Source: Sapria himalayana
Lineage: Eukaryota > Streptophyta > Magnoliopsida > Malpighiales > Rafflesiaceae
Length of the DNA stretch: 64,000 nt
Direction of reading: 5' to 3'
NCBI GenBank assembly: GCA_029783825.1
Contig: JAREIK010012258.1
Location: 97,707-161,706 of the forward strand
The position numbers were made by a program, and so were the translations under genes. The notes below the pieces were generated by a model. It was not told where the DNA came from. It saw only the letters and a list, made by a program, of their open reading frames with translations, and searched no databases. Below, piece by piece: positions 36,384-51,302 of the stretch; position 1 is the stretch's first letter, and each line of letters opens with the position of its first letter.

Positions 36384-39300
36384 TATCTATTTATCTATGT
36401 GTTTCCTATCTATTTATCTATCTATTTGTCTATATGTATGTCTCTCTATCTATTTATCTCTCTATCTATCTTTATATCTCTCTAACTAACTATCTTTCTA
36501 TCTCTCTAACTAACAAACTATCTATCTATCTATTAATCTATTTATCTATAAAGCTGTGTCTATCTATCTATCTACCTGTCTATTTTTTTTCTATCTATTT
36601 GTCTACTTGTCTATATATCTATCTTAATATCTATTTATCAATCTATATGTCTATCTATATATCTATCTATATTTATATCTATCTATCTATCTATCTTTTT
36701 GTTTGTGTATTTATTTATCTATCTATTTGTCTATTTGTTTATCTATATATCTATCTGTCTGTTTAGCTATCTATATGTTTATCTGACAATTTATCTATTA
36801 CTCTATCTTTCTATCTTTCTATAAATTTATCTATTTATCTAAATATCTATCTATCTAATTATTTATCTATTTTTTTTATATCTATCTAATTATCTATCTA
36901 TGCATCTGTCTATCTATCTAACTATCTATCTATCTTTTTATCCATCTAACTTTCTATCTATCTATGAATCTATCAATATATCTACCTATCTATCTTTTTG
37001 TCTATCTATCTATCTATCAATTTATCTATCTATCTATATATAAATCAATCTATCTATCAATCTAATTATCTATCTATCTATCTATATCTATATATCTATA
37101 TATCTATCTTAATATCTACCTACCTATCTATTTATCTAATTATCTCAATATTTATCTAACTAATTAACTATATATCTATTTATAATCAATCTATCTCTCT
37201 ATGTATTTATAAGTCTATCTATCTATCTATATGTGTGTCTATCTAGTTGTCTATCTTTTTCTATATCTATATATCTATCAATCAATATATGTATCTATCT
37301 ATTTATCACTCTATTAATATTTATATCTATCTAGCTATCAAATTATCTATCTATTTAATTATTTCACTAACAAACTATTTATCTATCTATCTATTTAATT
37401 ATCTAACTATCTATATATATGTTTATCTATCGATCTTTCTATCTATGTCCTATATGTCTATTTATCAATCTATTCAATTTTCTATCTATTTATCCACCTA
37501 TCAATCTATCCATTTATCAATCTATCCTTCTATCCATCTAACCATATTTCCATCTATCTATCTACCCATCTATCTATCTATCCAAATATTATTCTAACCT
37601 GCTATCTATCTATCTATCTATCTACCTATCTCTCCAACTACCCATATATCCATCAATATATCCATCCATCTACCCTTCTATCCATCTATCCTTATATTCA
37701 TCTTTTCATCTTTCTATCTTTCCATCAATCTATATATCGATTTATCCAAATATCCATTTATGCATCTATCCATCTATCCTTCTATCATTTAATCCATCTA
37801 TATATCTATGTACCTATTTATATATTTATCTATCTATCAATTTGTCTATCATTATATTTGTCAATTTATCAATCTAACTATCTATCAATCTGTTTATATA
37901 ACAATCTGTCTATCTTTCCATCTTTCTATCTTTCTATATGTTTATTTGTCTACCTATCTATCTAAATATTTGTAAATCTATATATCTTTCTATCTATGTA
38001 TCTATATATATGTTTATATATCTAGTTGTCTATCATTCCATCATTCTATCTATCTACTTACCAATCTATTTATTTATTTATTTATTTATTTGTCTATGTG
38101 TCTATTTGTTTATCATTCTATCTGTCTATATATTTGTAAATGTATCTATCTATCTATCTATCTTTATGCTTGTCTATCTCTCTATCTCTCTATTTATCTA
38201 TCTATCTATCTATATGTCTATCTATCTATCTGTCTATCTGCCTATCTGTCTATCAATGTATTGTTTAATCTGTCTATCTATCTATTTCTATCTGAATATC
38301 TTTCTATCTATCTTATGTCTATAGGTCTATTTGTTTAAATGTCTATCGGTCTATCTATATATCTGACTATCTCTTTATCTATATATCTAACTATCTATCT
38401 ATATATCTATCTATCTATATGTCTATCTATCTATCACTATATCTGGCTATTTGTTTATTTGTCTATCTACCAATCTATCTATTTGTATATCTTTCTAATG
38501 GTAAATCTATCTATCTATCTATTTTTCTATATCTCTCTCTCGATCTATCTGTCAATCTATCTATCTCTCAATCTACCTATTTGTCAATATATCTATATGT
38601 TTTTATATCTATCTATCTATTTGTCTAACTATCAATCAAACTATCTGTCTATTTGTGTATATGTCTAACTATCTATTATATATCTATATTTATGTCTTTC
38701 TATCAATCCATCTATTTTTCTATCTGAATATTTATCGATCTGTCTAACTATCTATCTGTCTATTTATCTATCAGTCTATCATTCTATCTATCTATTTGTA
38801 TAAATGTTTTTCTATATATTTGTATATCAAACTAACTTCTAACTAAGTAGCTGTCTACGAATATACTTGTTTACCTATCTACCTATCTACCAATCTACCT
38901 ATCTATCTTTCTACCTATCTACCCATCTACCAATCTACTTATATATATTTCTACCTTTTTACTTTTCTACAAGTCTATCTTTATATCTTTCTATCTATCT
39001 ATCTAACTATCTATATGTCTATGTATTTATCTATCTAACTATCTATCTATTTTTATATGTATCTATCTATTGATATATTTGCCTATTTGTTTATATATTT
39101 TTTTATCTATGTATCTATCTATATATATTTATGTCTATCTATCTCTCTATCTCTTCATCTATATATCTTTATGTTTATCTATCTATCTATTTATCTATTC
39201 ATCTATCTTTCTATACATCTATCTGTCTATCTATCTACTTATCAACCAATCTATCAATCTGCTTATCTATTTATCTATTTATTTAGTTGTCTGTCTATCT

Positions 39301-40528
39301 ATCTACCTATATATCTATCTATTTGTCTATCTATATCTCTACATATCTATCTATATATCAATCTAATCTATCTGTCTATATAATTATATGTCTATCTATC
39401 TCTGTTAGTCTTTGTACCTATCTAATTATTTACCTATCTATTTGTATATCTATATATCTATCTATCTATATTTCTATCTTTCTATTTATTTTTTTTTGTA
39501 TCTATATATTTGTTTTATATATATATATATATCTATCTATCTTTCTTTCAATCTATAAATCTATCAATATTTTTGACTATCTATAATATTATCTATTTAT
39601 CTATCTATTTCTCTTTAATCAATCAACCTATCTATCTACCTAATTATATGTCTATTTATCTATCTATCTATCTATTTTCTATCTTTTTATTTGTCTATCT
39701 ATTTCTCTATCTATCTTTCTCCTCTATCTATCTATTTATCTAACTATCTATCTATCTATCTATTGATTTATCTATCTATCTGTCTATCTATCATTCTGTC
39801 TATTTATCAATTTATCTATCTATCTATCTATCAGTATATTTAGATATCATTCTATCTATATATTTGTATATCTATATATCTATCTAAATATCTATCTATC
39901 TCACTATTTGTCTATCTGACTATCTTTATATCTATTAAATATCTATCTATCTAATTATCAATCTGTCTATCTATGTATCTTTTTATCTTTCTTTCTTTCT
40001 ATTTGCATATATATCTATATGTCTATCTGTCTATCTTTCTATCTTTCTTTGTCTCTATCTATTTGCATATATATCTATATGTCTATATATCTATCTATCT
40101 ATCTAACTATATATCTATCTATCTAATTATATATCGATCTATCAATCTATCTATCAATCTATCTATCAATATATCTAACTAACTAATTATCTATCTATCT
40201 GTCTATTTATCTATCTTTATTTCTATCTATCTATCTATCTATTTGACTATCGATCTCTTTATCTATTTATCTATCTTTCTTTCTTTCTATCTTTCAATCT
40301 TTCTATCTATCTATCTATTTGTTTGTCTGTCTATCAATCTATATGCCTATCTATCTATCTATCTATCTGTATATCTATCTAACTATCTAACTATCTATAT
40401 GTATTTCTATCTATATGTTTATATATCTATCTGTCTATCTATCTTCTATCTATTGACCTATCTATCTATCAAACTATCTGTATGTCTATCTATCTATTTG
40501 TCTTCTTGTGTATCTATCTATCTATTTG

Positions 40529-40563
<35 letters not shown>

Positions 40564-40683
40564 CTCTATATATCTATCTATCTGTTAATTTATCTATCTA
40601 TCTATCTCTCTATTTGTCTATCTCTCTATCTGTCTATCTATCTATCTATTATTTATCATACAATCTATCTATTTATCTATCCA

Positions 40684-40750
<67 letters not shown>

Positions 40751-41063
40751 TTATTTATTTATCTATATATCTATCAATTTATCTATCTATCTATTATTAT
40801 ATTTATATATATGTATATCTATATATCTATCTATTTATTTATTTATTTATTTTTCTATCCTTCTATCTATCTATCTGAATTTCTATCTATATATCTATAT
40901 ATTTATCTGACATTCTAACTATTTATTTTCTCTTTATATATCGATCAATCTAATTATCTATCTATCGAATTATCTATTTGTATATCTATTTATCTATCTA
41001 TATATTTATTTCTTTATCTATCAATCAATGTTTTATATATATTTCTTTTTATCAATCAATCAA

Positions 41064-41113
<50 letters not shown>

Positions 41114-42075
41114 ATCTATCTGTATACCTATTTATTTCTCTATCTAAAAAATGTCTATATTTTTATTAGTCAATCTATCTATATGTCAATTTGTCTATCG
41201 ATCGATAAAGCAATCTATAATTCTATATATCTATCTATCTTTCTATCGATAAGTTTATCTTTTTATCTATCTACTTATCTATCTGTCTATATTTTTATCT
41301 ATCTGTTTATATTTTTATCTATCTATCTAAATGATTATCTATCTATTTTTCTATCTATATATTTGTTTATATATTTTTATTTTTAACTTTATACCTGTCT
41401 ATCTGTCTATCTATGTAATCAATCTTTTTGTCTATATGTATTTATATCGATTTGTCTACCTGTCTATTTGTCTATCTCTCTTTCTTTCAATTTGCATTTG
41501 GTACTCTATTTGCCTATTTATCTATCTATCTATCTATCAATTTGCCTATAAATCTATCTGTATATCTATCTATCTCTTTATATTTATCTGCCTATATGCC
41601 AATCGATCTATTGCCTATCTTTCAATCTACCTATTTGCCTATCTTCCTATCTTCTTATTTTCAAATCTTTCTATCTATTTATCTATCTATCTATCTATCC
41701 AACTATCAATCTATCAATATATATGTTTCTATATCTATTTATTTATCTGTATATCCCTCTATCTATCTATTCTTAACCTTTTAACTATCTATATGTCTAT
41801 ATGTCTATTTGTCTATCTATCTATCTATCTATTTATTTATCTATCTATCTATCTTTATATCTATGTATCTGTCTATCTATCTATCTATCTATTTATCTAA
41901 CTAACTAACTAACTATCTATCTATCTATCAATGAATCAATATATCTGTCAATTTATATGTCAATTTATTTATTTGATTATCTGTTTATTTAGTTATCTAT
42001 CTATCTGTATATCTGTCTTTTTATCTTTTAATCAATCTATTTATCTGACAATCTGTCTATCTATCTATCTATATG

Positions 42076-42118
<43 letters not shown>

Positions 42119-45100
42119 CTCTCTCTCTCTCTCTATTTGGCTATCCATCTATCTGTGTATGTGTCTATATGTCTATCTATCTATTTGTCTTTCTCTCTAT
42201 TTATTTATCTATCTTTATATATTTGTATTTGTATGTTTATCTACATGTCTACCTGGCTACATTTCTACAAGTTTATTTGTTTATTTATCTAATTGACTAT
42301 CTATCAATTAATATATTTTCCAATCAGTCTAATTATCTATATATCTATTTGTCTATATGGCTTCTATCTAACTATCCATCTATTTGAATATCTTTGTATA
42401 TGTTTATCTGTCAATCTGTCTATCTATAAATCTATATATCTATCTACTTGTCTATTTGTCTATTTGTCTATCTAGCTATCTATCTATATGTATATCTCTA
42501 TATCTATCTATCTATCTGTATATCTATCTATGTGTAAATCTATATATCTTTTTATATATCTATTTTTATTTATGTCCATCTATCTATCTATGAATCTAAA
42601 TATCTCTTTATTCTTATATCTATCTTTTTATCTATATATATATGTAAAATTATCAATCTGTATATCTATCTATTTAACTTTTTTTCTATATGCCTATCTG
42701 CCTATCTCTCTATCAATCAATCTGTATATTTATTTTTTATTTATCTATTTTAACTATGAATCTATCTATCTATCTGTCTGTTTGTGTGTGTATTTATCTA
42801 ACTATATGTTTATCTATTTGTCAGTCTAAATCTCTATTTGTTTATTTTTTTATATATCAACTATCTTTCTATCTTTTCTATATCTATCTATCTGTCTGTC
42901 AATTTATCTAAATACCTATTTTCTCTCTATTAGTTTATCTATATATCTATCTTTATATATTTATCTGTTTATTTATCAATCTATCTGTTTGTTTATATAT
43001 TTATCTTGTATCTATGTATCTATCTTTCTATCTATCTCTCTATCTATCAATTTATGTATATATCTATCTGTCTAACTATCTATAAGTCTATCTATCTATC
43101 TATCTATCTATCTACATATCTTTCTTTCTTTTTTATATCTTTATATCTACATATACATCTATCTATCTATATATCATTCTATACATACATATATATATAT
43201 ATCTATCTATCCATATATTTGTCAATATATTTATTTATCTATATGTCAATCAATCTATCAATTAGTTAAACAATTAATCTATCTATCTATCTTTCTTTCT
43301 TTCTATCGATATATCTATTTATATGTCTATCTGTCTATCTATCTATCTATTTCTCTCAATATTTGTTTATTTATATATTTGTCTATCTATCTATCTTTCT
43401 ATCTTTTTAGCTATCTATCTTTCTATCTTTTTAGCTATCTATCTATTTGACAATATATCTATATGAAAATTTATCTATCTATGTATCTAATTATTTAGCT
43501 TTCTTTCTATTTGTATCCTTCAATCTTATTATTTATCTATCTCTCTATCTGTCAATCTATTTATCTTTCTATTTGGCTATCTATATCTCTATCTATCTAT
43601 TTATCTATCTTTATATCTTTCATTCTATCTATGTATTTATCTGTATGTGTGTCATTTTATCTATCGATCTATTTGTCCATCTATCTATATGTCTCTATAT
43701 CTATTTGTCTATATCTCTATCTATCAATATGTCTTTCTATCTATAATCTATCATTCTATCTATATGTCTTTATATCTATCTAACTACCTCTTTATCTATC
43801 TAAAAATATGTGTATCTATCTATTTGTCAATTTGTCTATCTAGCTATTCATTTTTCTACTATCCGGTTATTTGTCTTTCTTTCTATATTTTTTATTTGTT
43901 TATTTTTCTATCTATCTATCTACCTATCTATCTAACTATCACTCTATGAAATTTTTTTCTCTCTATATCTTTATCTTTCTATATGTCTATCTATCTACAT
44001 TTCTACCTTTCTACCTATTTACATATATACTAGTATATATGTCTATCTTTATATCTTTCAATCTATCTATTTGACTATCTATCTATCTTTTCTAAATTTT
44101 TTTGTTTATCTATCTATCAGCCAATCTATCTATCAGTCAATTTCTCTATCTATCTAACTTTATATATATCTTTCTATCAATGTGTCTATATATCTATCTA
44201 TCTATTTTTCTATATATCTATATGTCTATATGTTTATCTATCTATCTATCTATCTATCTCTATATATATATTTTGTTTATCTATATATTTGTATATCTAT
44301 CATCTATCTATCACTTTTTCTATCTATCTATCTTTCTAATTGTCTCTATATCTATATGTAAATTTATCTATCTATGTATCATTCTATCTGGCTTTGTATC
44401 TATCTGTCTATCTTTCTATCTTCTATCTGGATATCTATTTTACTATCTATCTGTGTATCTATCTATCTATTTGTGTGTCTTTATGTTTATCTATCTATTT
44501 CATCTATTTGTCTATCTATCAATATGTTTTTCTATCTATCTATTAATCTATCTATCTATATGTCTATCAATCTATCTATCAATCAATCTATCTATATGTC
44601 TATCAATCTATCTCTCTATCTTTTATCTATCTGTCAATCTGTCTATTTGTCAATTTCTTTATCTGGATATCCATTTTTCTACTATCCGTTTATCTGTATT
44701 TCTGCCTATATGTCTATATATCTATCTGACTATCTGTCTAACTACCTATCTGCCTATTTGTCAACCTGTCTATTAGTGTGTCTCTCTATATCTATAACAT
44801 TCTATATGTCTATCAATCTACATGTCTACCCATCTTCCTATTTACATATATACTAGTCTATCTGTCTATCTTTCTATCTATCAATGTATCTGTTTGTCTA
44901 TCTATCTATCTTTTCTAAATTTCTAGTTGTCTATCTATTTATCTGTCAATTTGTGTATCTATCTAGCTTTATATATAGCTTTCTGTCAATGTTTCTATCT
45001 ATCTGTCTATGGTTGTATATGTCTATTTGTCTATTTTTCTATCTGTCTATATGTCGAATTGTGTATCTGTCTATATGTCTATTTATCTATATGTCTATAT

Positions 45101-45199
45101 GTTTATTTTACTGTATATCTATCTGGATATCTATCTATCTATTTGTCAATATTTTTATCTATCTGTCTGTCTATCTTTCTATCTTTCTATCTGTCAATC
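36384..45199. repeat. TCTA satellite, 8.8 kb, between elements C and D
   Basis: An uninterrupted degenerate TCTA tetranucleotide array. Longer (AT)n runs occur at about 40686-40746 and 41069-41110. Landmarks repeat at ~0.8 kb spacing: TTTTTCTACTATCCG near 43855 and 44660, TTTACATATATACTAGT near 44028 and 44840, ATCTATCTTTTCTAAATTT near 44083 and 44903. Small local duplications occur near 40005-40090 and 43395-43450. Dozens of open frames are Ser-Ile-Tyr-Leu repeats read from the tetramer and are not genes. Confidence 0.95.
40686..40746. repeat. (AT)n microsatellite in the TCTA satellite
   Basis: About 60 uninterrupted AT bases, followed by a TTTA run. It is one of several (AT)n runs in the arrays; others are at about 41069-41110, 54978-55021, 58812-58842, 60046-60062, 60091-60110 and 61477-61500. 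Confidence 0.95.
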
Positions 45200-45580
45200 C
45201 ACTATAAGAAAAATCATAAATAGTTATGGAATCTTTCTCAAACTATTGTGTTCATCTCAAAAAAGTATTGACGTAAAAATTTTCTAACTAATTATATATT
45301 TTTCTTGCTAACTTTAATAGCTATTAAGATTAATAATTAATAATTTTAATCTTAATACGCACAAAAACTTCACTAGCCAAATTAGCGAGGGAAAAATCCC
45401 TAGTTGTTTTTATTCAAAATCAATTTTTACAATTTTAATTTTTGACAAAAAATTTGACTACATATTTTTAATATTTTATATTAAATTAAATAAAAAGGTA
45501 CACTATAAACCATTTTTTATAATTACCAAAACCAATTTAGTAATAATTATGATACAAATGTTACATGGTTAAAAAAACTT
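45200..45580. repeat. Terminal and subterminal region, left end of element D
   Basis: It contains TTAGCGAGGGAAAAATCCCTAG, in which AGGGA and TCCCT pair as a small hairpin, and TTCTTGCTAACTTTAATAGC. It aligns by eye with 61549-62010 of element E through shared TAATAATTAATAATTTT and ACTATAAACCATTTTT. Confidence 0.75.
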
Positions 45581-45599
45581 AACATATGTATATAATCAT

Positions 45600-45770
45600 T
45601 TAAAACTAAATCATCTTCATCATTAACTTGTGCATTTATGCATGACTCCCCTGCATGTGTACTCTAATGGAACTTGGTGTGCTATTTGTCTCATCAAGAG
45701 TGCTAACTTTGACTCCATATAGTTCATCTACTATTGCATTACTTTCTTCATTTCTTTCATCTTATCATTC
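45600..45770 (-). pseudogene. Transposase_24-type gene tail, element D
   Basis: The minus strand keeps only the extreme 3' end of the coding region. It matches the MESQLAAL region of element C (27104-27220) and carries a GACTCCATATAG-type word that also occurs at 5870-5882 and 62152-62164. No open frame survives. It marks D as a relative of A and C. Confidence 0.55.
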
Positions 45771-45833
45771 ACTTTTTTTTTCCTATATACACATCAATTC
45801 AAACTTAAATGTATTGAATATCTATATATTTTG

Positions 45834-45840
<7 letters not shown>

Positions 45841-45867
<27 letters not shown>
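45841..45867. repeat. (CA)n microsatellite
   Basis: About 13 CA dinucleotides, followed by TACATATATAAAAG. Confidence 0.9.
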
Positions 45868-45872
<5 letters not shown>

Positions 45873-46240
45873 TATATAAAAGCTAATACAAGGCAAAATA
45901 AAAACAAGAAAATACTTAGTCATATGAAAAAACAAGGAACAAGCAATCTAATCCTTGAAAATTTGAGATTTTTTTCAAAAAAGTTACATGCACAAGCAAA
46001 GAGTGTGAAGAATGAAGCCAATTGTGATGCCTTTAATTTAAAATATTTTAAATCATCTCTAATTAATGTCATCAGAAATAAAACTTCTAAATAAGAGTTT
46101 TGATCTTTCAACATGATTTTGAATACCACATAAGCCTCACGTTAATATTGGCCTATCTTTTTTTGATCGTGAAGGTTTGGGCTAACTTACATGTAGGTCG
46201 ACTAATCTCATGACCAAAAAAATCTACCACTATTTTTCCA

Positions 46241-46735
46241 CCAACAAAGCAATTATGACATAACCACATGTATCATCAGCTACCATTTCACATGCAGAAC
46301 AACCTATTATTACCATATCACTAACATAGATTGAATAGTACATGAGATAGAAATTTATGTATATGTTCCCCTTTGTAGCTAGATCAAACACTGCATATGA
46401 TAAGGATCACAAGTTTAGCAGTGAAGAACCTTGCTAAACTTCTTTCAAACACTGTATATCTATTCCCTTTTAAATAAGAAGATTTGCAACATCTCTCAAG
46501 CTCTCAAGATTGATTTTCAAACATCTCTCAAAATTCATATTAACTATTTCATTAACAAAAACAAGTCCACTCATCAAATCTTCAAAAAAAAGATCAAAGT
46601 TTCATTATACTTTGAAATATGCATGCATACAGCTTACAATCTTTAAAAAACAAACAATCAAAGCCTGGCATGTAGTACCAAAATCTTGAAGGCGGCCAAT
46701 AACATCACCAAAGCAATGCATGTGATCCACTGAAC
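46241..46735. repeat. Tandem duplication in element D, copy 1
   Basis: CCAACAAAGCAATTATGACA starts a ~490-base segment repeated 580 bases downstream. Shared landmarks include CATAACCACATGTATCATC, CATCTCTCAAGCTCTC, GAAATATGCATGCATA and AACAATCAAAGCCT. No domain was recognised on either strand. Confidence 0.88.
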
Positions 46736-46820
46736 TTCTAGTGCTCTACACAAATTGCATAATACATTTAGAAAAGATGTTTATAATTTCAATTCACAGC
46801 ATTATACCCCTGTGGTTCAA

Positions 46821-47320
46821 CCAACAAAGCAACTATGACATAACCACATGTATCATCCGATGTCATTTCACATGCATAACAAGCTATTATTACTATGACA
46901 CTTACATAGATTAAATAGTACAAGAGACAATAATTTATGCATCTGTTCCTCTTTGTAGCTACATCAAACACTGCATATGATAAGAATCACAAGTTTAGTA
47001 GTGAATAACCTCAGTAAACTTCTCTCAAACAATGTATATCTATTCCCCTTTAAATAAGAAGATAGCAACATCTCTCAAGCTCTCGAGATTGATTTTAAAC
47101 ATCTCTCAAAATTCATATTCACGGTATCATTAACAAAAACAAGTCCATCCATCAATACTTCAAAAAAAAAATCAAAGTTTCATTATAATTTGAAATATGC
47201 ATGCATAAATCTTGCTTCTTTTAAAAAACAAACAATCAAAGCCTAGCATGCAGTACTAGAATCTTGATGGTGGCCAACAACATCACCAAATCAATGCATG
47301 TAGTACCAAAATCTTCTTAA
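46821..47320. repeat. Tandem duplication in element D, copy 2
   Basis: CCAACAAAGCAACTATGACA starts the second copy, with scattered substitutions and small indels relative to copy 1. The 60-residue minus-strand frame at 46789-46971 lies here and is not supported by copy 1. Confidence 0.88.
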
Positions 47321-48580
47321 TAACATGATTAAAAAGAATGATTTGTCATCCCTTCGAGGTAGATGATTGTTCTAATCTCCATGCTTCAAAAGGTAGCTGC
47401 AACAAAACAACACATACAATAAGCCAACAGAAAGTGGAAGACATGCTGCATGGAAAGGAAAAGGCACCGTGGAGATGGAGACCAATGTGAGGTGGAAATC
47501 CCGTGCAAATACGCTTCTGGATCATATTAGGTCATTAAGAGTAACCTTGTATTTGAACCGTGGTACCGATGACCGACCAAATGGCATTCCGATTCACTTC
47601 TCTGAAATTGAAGACTAACTATGATATAAAGATAAAACACACAATTCATGATAATTTTATGCCTAACTTTTTAAAATTAAAGTTTCATGCAATTTTAATC
47701 ACACAAAGACTAAATGCACCATAGAAATACTAGCATCGTACCAAAATACCAGCACTATATTGTGCCAACTGATTTTGACACTACTGACATGGACAACCAT
47801 TTGATTGTAGATTACAAGAAACACACCATCACACATCGAATGGCCACACCATGCCCAAAATCTTCATGAAACAGTAAAACAATGTTAATTTCCACATCAA
47901 TAATAAGTTGGAAATATATTGTTTCTACCAAATACTAATGTATATTGTCTGTTGTGAGCATTACCGATTAAAGGTTCACCACCATACACATAGCTCAACA
48001 CGACTATTCACATTTATGCTGTATAAATCAGATGGTAGTATGGCATGTGCCATGTGACTGTGCATAGTGGATGCGTGTATGGAAAGGTAGTGGGTAGTTA
48101 TATGCATGTAATGTGGCATGATTTGTGAGGTAGTGTGGGAAATGAATGCATGTAGTGTGTATGGTAGTCTGCAAGATAAATATAGTGCTGAAAAATTAAA
48201 AAAAATAATAAAAAATGTTTTAATGTTGGGTTAAATTTTGGCTAATAGATATTTTGGCTGCACCAATTTCTGTGGAAAAGTACATAGCTAATGTTTAGTA
48301 AGATATATACCATTGCTAATAACCTAACTTCAAGACCCATCAAAATTTATCAATAGAGTTTAATCTATTCGAAAATTTTTGTTGTTAATCCATTGATAAT
48401 TATTTGTTGGATCTAGTGGTAATTAAAAAAGTTTAATCTTATCATTTAATAAATATCATATGGTAATCCATTATTAAATCAGTTGGGAAACTCCAATTTG
48501 AAATTTCGATTGTATTATGTCCGTAGTTATTAATAGATTCAATTCATTGCTAAAATTTGATTGGTATAACATTTTTTTGG
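47321..48580. other. Unassigned moderate-complexity region of element D
   Basis: The base composition is more balanced than the flanks, for example GGCACCGTGGAGATGGAG near 47463. A stretch of GTAGTGTG/GCATGTA words lies near 48050-48170. It could be captured host DNA, but no reading frame or family was recognised. Bases 48230-48580 are AT-rich and featureless. Confidence 0.45.
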
Positions 48581-50450
48581 TAATATAGTTAAACACATAG
48601 TTATATATAGTCATCATATACTATTATACATATAGTTATAAATATAGTTACATATAATTATACAAAGTAATATATAGTTATATATATAGTTTTAAAAAGT
48701 TATATATAGTTATATGTTGTTATCCATATATTTATAAAAATAGTTAGAATTGGTAAAACATATAGTTTTATATAGTTTTAAATATATTAATTATGCATAT
48801 AATTATATATAAAGTTTTTATAGTTGTACATATAATAAAATACAAATATATATATATATATAGTTAAACATATATATTTAAACATATATAGTTAAAAATA
48901 TATAGATATATATATATGCACACACACACAAACATACGTACGAACATATATATTCATACAAGTCATTATATGTAGTTATAGATGTATGTATACAAAGTTA
49001 AAAACATATATATAGATTTACATATATGTATATATATATATATATATGTATGTATACATAGTTACAAGTATAGTTATATTTAATTATATAGAGATTTATA
49101 TAGTTATACAAATATTTATAAATAGTTATAAACATATAGTTAAACATAATGGTGTATGTTGTTATACATGTAATTATAAATATAGTTACATGTGGTTATT
49201 CAATAGTTACACATATAGTTATACTTATATTTATACATGTAGGTATATGTATATATTCATATAATTTTATATATTTAAACATATAGTTATATATAGGTAT
49301 AAATATAGTTAAATACTTTTTTATATACTAATATATAAAAATGTATATTAAATATATGTTATTAATTATATATTTAAATATAGTTATGATATTATTTTTA
49401 TAGTTATAAATATAGTAAAATACAAATATTTATAGTTATCTGGCATTATACACATAGCATATATAGTTTTTAAATAGTTATATATAGTTAAACATATAGT
49501 TATATATAGATATAGACATATATATATATATATATAATTACAAGTAGTTATATGTAGTTATACTTAAATTTATACAAAGTTTTAAACAAATATATAGATT
49601 TCCATATATGTATACATATATGTATACATAGTTACAAATATAATTATATTTAATTATATAGAGTCTTATATAGTTATACACATATAGTTTAACATTATGT
49701 TGACTCTTGTTATACATGTAATTATAAATATAGTTACATGTGGTTATACATATAGTTACACATATAGGTATACTTATATTTATACATGTAGGTATATATT
49801 TTTTTTCATATAATTTTATATATTTATATGTATAGTTATGTATAGGTATTGATATAGTTAAATACATTTCTATATACTAATATATAAAAATGTATATTAA
49901 ATAAATAATTATATATTTAAATATGATTATGTATAATATTTTTATAGTTATACATATAGTAAAATACATTTATCTATAGTTATATGTTCTAATACCTAAA
50001 GTATATTTAGTTATAAATAGAGTTATATATAATAATAATTAATTATACATGTAGTTATAAATATGTATGTAGTTAAAGATATAGTTATATATAATATTTT
50101 ATAGTTATACATATAGTAAATTACAATTATATATAGTTAAATATTATTATACATATAGTATACTTTTTTAGAATATAGTTATATAAAATTATATATAATT
50201 ATACATATAGTGATACATAATTATATAGTTAAAAAATAGTAATAAAAATAGTTTAAATAATTACAAATATAGTTACATATAGTTATAAAAAGTTTTATAT
50301 AGTTATATAAATATTTATAAATAGTTATTCATATATAGTTAAACATATAGTTATATATATGTTGTTATAAGTTTTAATTATAATTATAGTTAAACGTGTG
50401 ATTGCACACGTAGTTATACATTTTTAATAATTTTTTTACAACAATATCAG
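48581..50450. repeat. AT-rich ~550-bp tandem repeat in element D, about three units
   Basis: AAAATGTATATTAAATA recurs near 49337 and 49887, a period of about 550 bases. TACATGTAATTATAAATATA and ACATGTGGTTAT recur once per unit. The unit matches those in B and C. The minus-strand frame at 49538-49867 and the plus frame at 49046-49264 are repeat translations. Confidence 0.85.
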
Positions 50451-51300
50451 TGACACAAATGTTTTTTTTTCAATTATCAACCATCAAAATTAAATAAAAA
50501 ATCAAAACAAAATTGAATATTACAAGTCCATTTATCTAATGGTTACCTAGATTTAGTTCTATTCCAATAAACATCAATATGTTGGATTATTTAGACATAT
50601 TTTTATACATCTTCATATTTAACATGTATTTTGTATGTTTAGTACATATAAGAAATTCTAATTATATAAGAGTGCTATAATAGACTTTGAACTATATATT
50701 ATATGTCGAGCTTGATAAATATTATTGTGATTTTATTTGTTATATGATTGAGTTATGGTTTTATTTAATTTGATTTAACATAGTAATTTTAAAAAAGAAA
50801 GCCTCATTTTTATATAATTATTTTTGGCTCTCTTTTAAATAAGTTTATTTTACAACTAATTTATCATATTATGATTTTTATTTATATGAGGGAAATGAAA
50901 ATCATTACACATTCTAAAAATGCTCATTATTCCTTTTTTTTCTATAGCAACAATTTTTATTTTTCACTTTAAAGACATCAACAATTTATTATTAAATTGT
51001 TATTTTGCATAATGAAAATGCTGAGAATGTATTCAATCAAGCTCCACATGTAAAATCACATGGTTACTCAATGAATGTTTTTCATGTAGTATCAAGTGAA
51101 TAAGAAAAGCACAAACTAGATGATAAACAATATTAAATAGAAATTCATAATAGTCTATAAAAGTTCATAAATCAGCCATGAAAAAAACATAATAGCAAAC
51201 CTAATATGATTACATGTTTCAAATTTTATGAACATTTTTTCAGTGTTCATTAGTTTTATAAGGATAAAGAAAGCAATACACAATAACTATCATTCAAATC
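50451..51300. other. AT-rich non-coding region next to the captured fragment
   Basis: No repeat period, gene or motif was recognised. On the minus strand it lies directly after a splice-donor-like CAG|GTATGA, so part of it may be the captured intron. Confidence 0.45.
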
Positions 51301-51302
51301 AT

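Noticed and set aside
36384..45199. Dozens of open frames of 60-220 residues rich in Ser, Ile, Tyr and Leu
   Set aside because: They are direct translations of TCTA/ATCT tetramers, which lack stops in several frames. The same holds for frames in 1-2400, 14250-16830 and 53813-61570.
45831..46129. 87-residue plus-strand frame starting in the (CA)n run
   Set aside because: It begins in a microsatellite, overlaps a minus-strand frame of similar length, and shows no domain or counterpart in the related element E.
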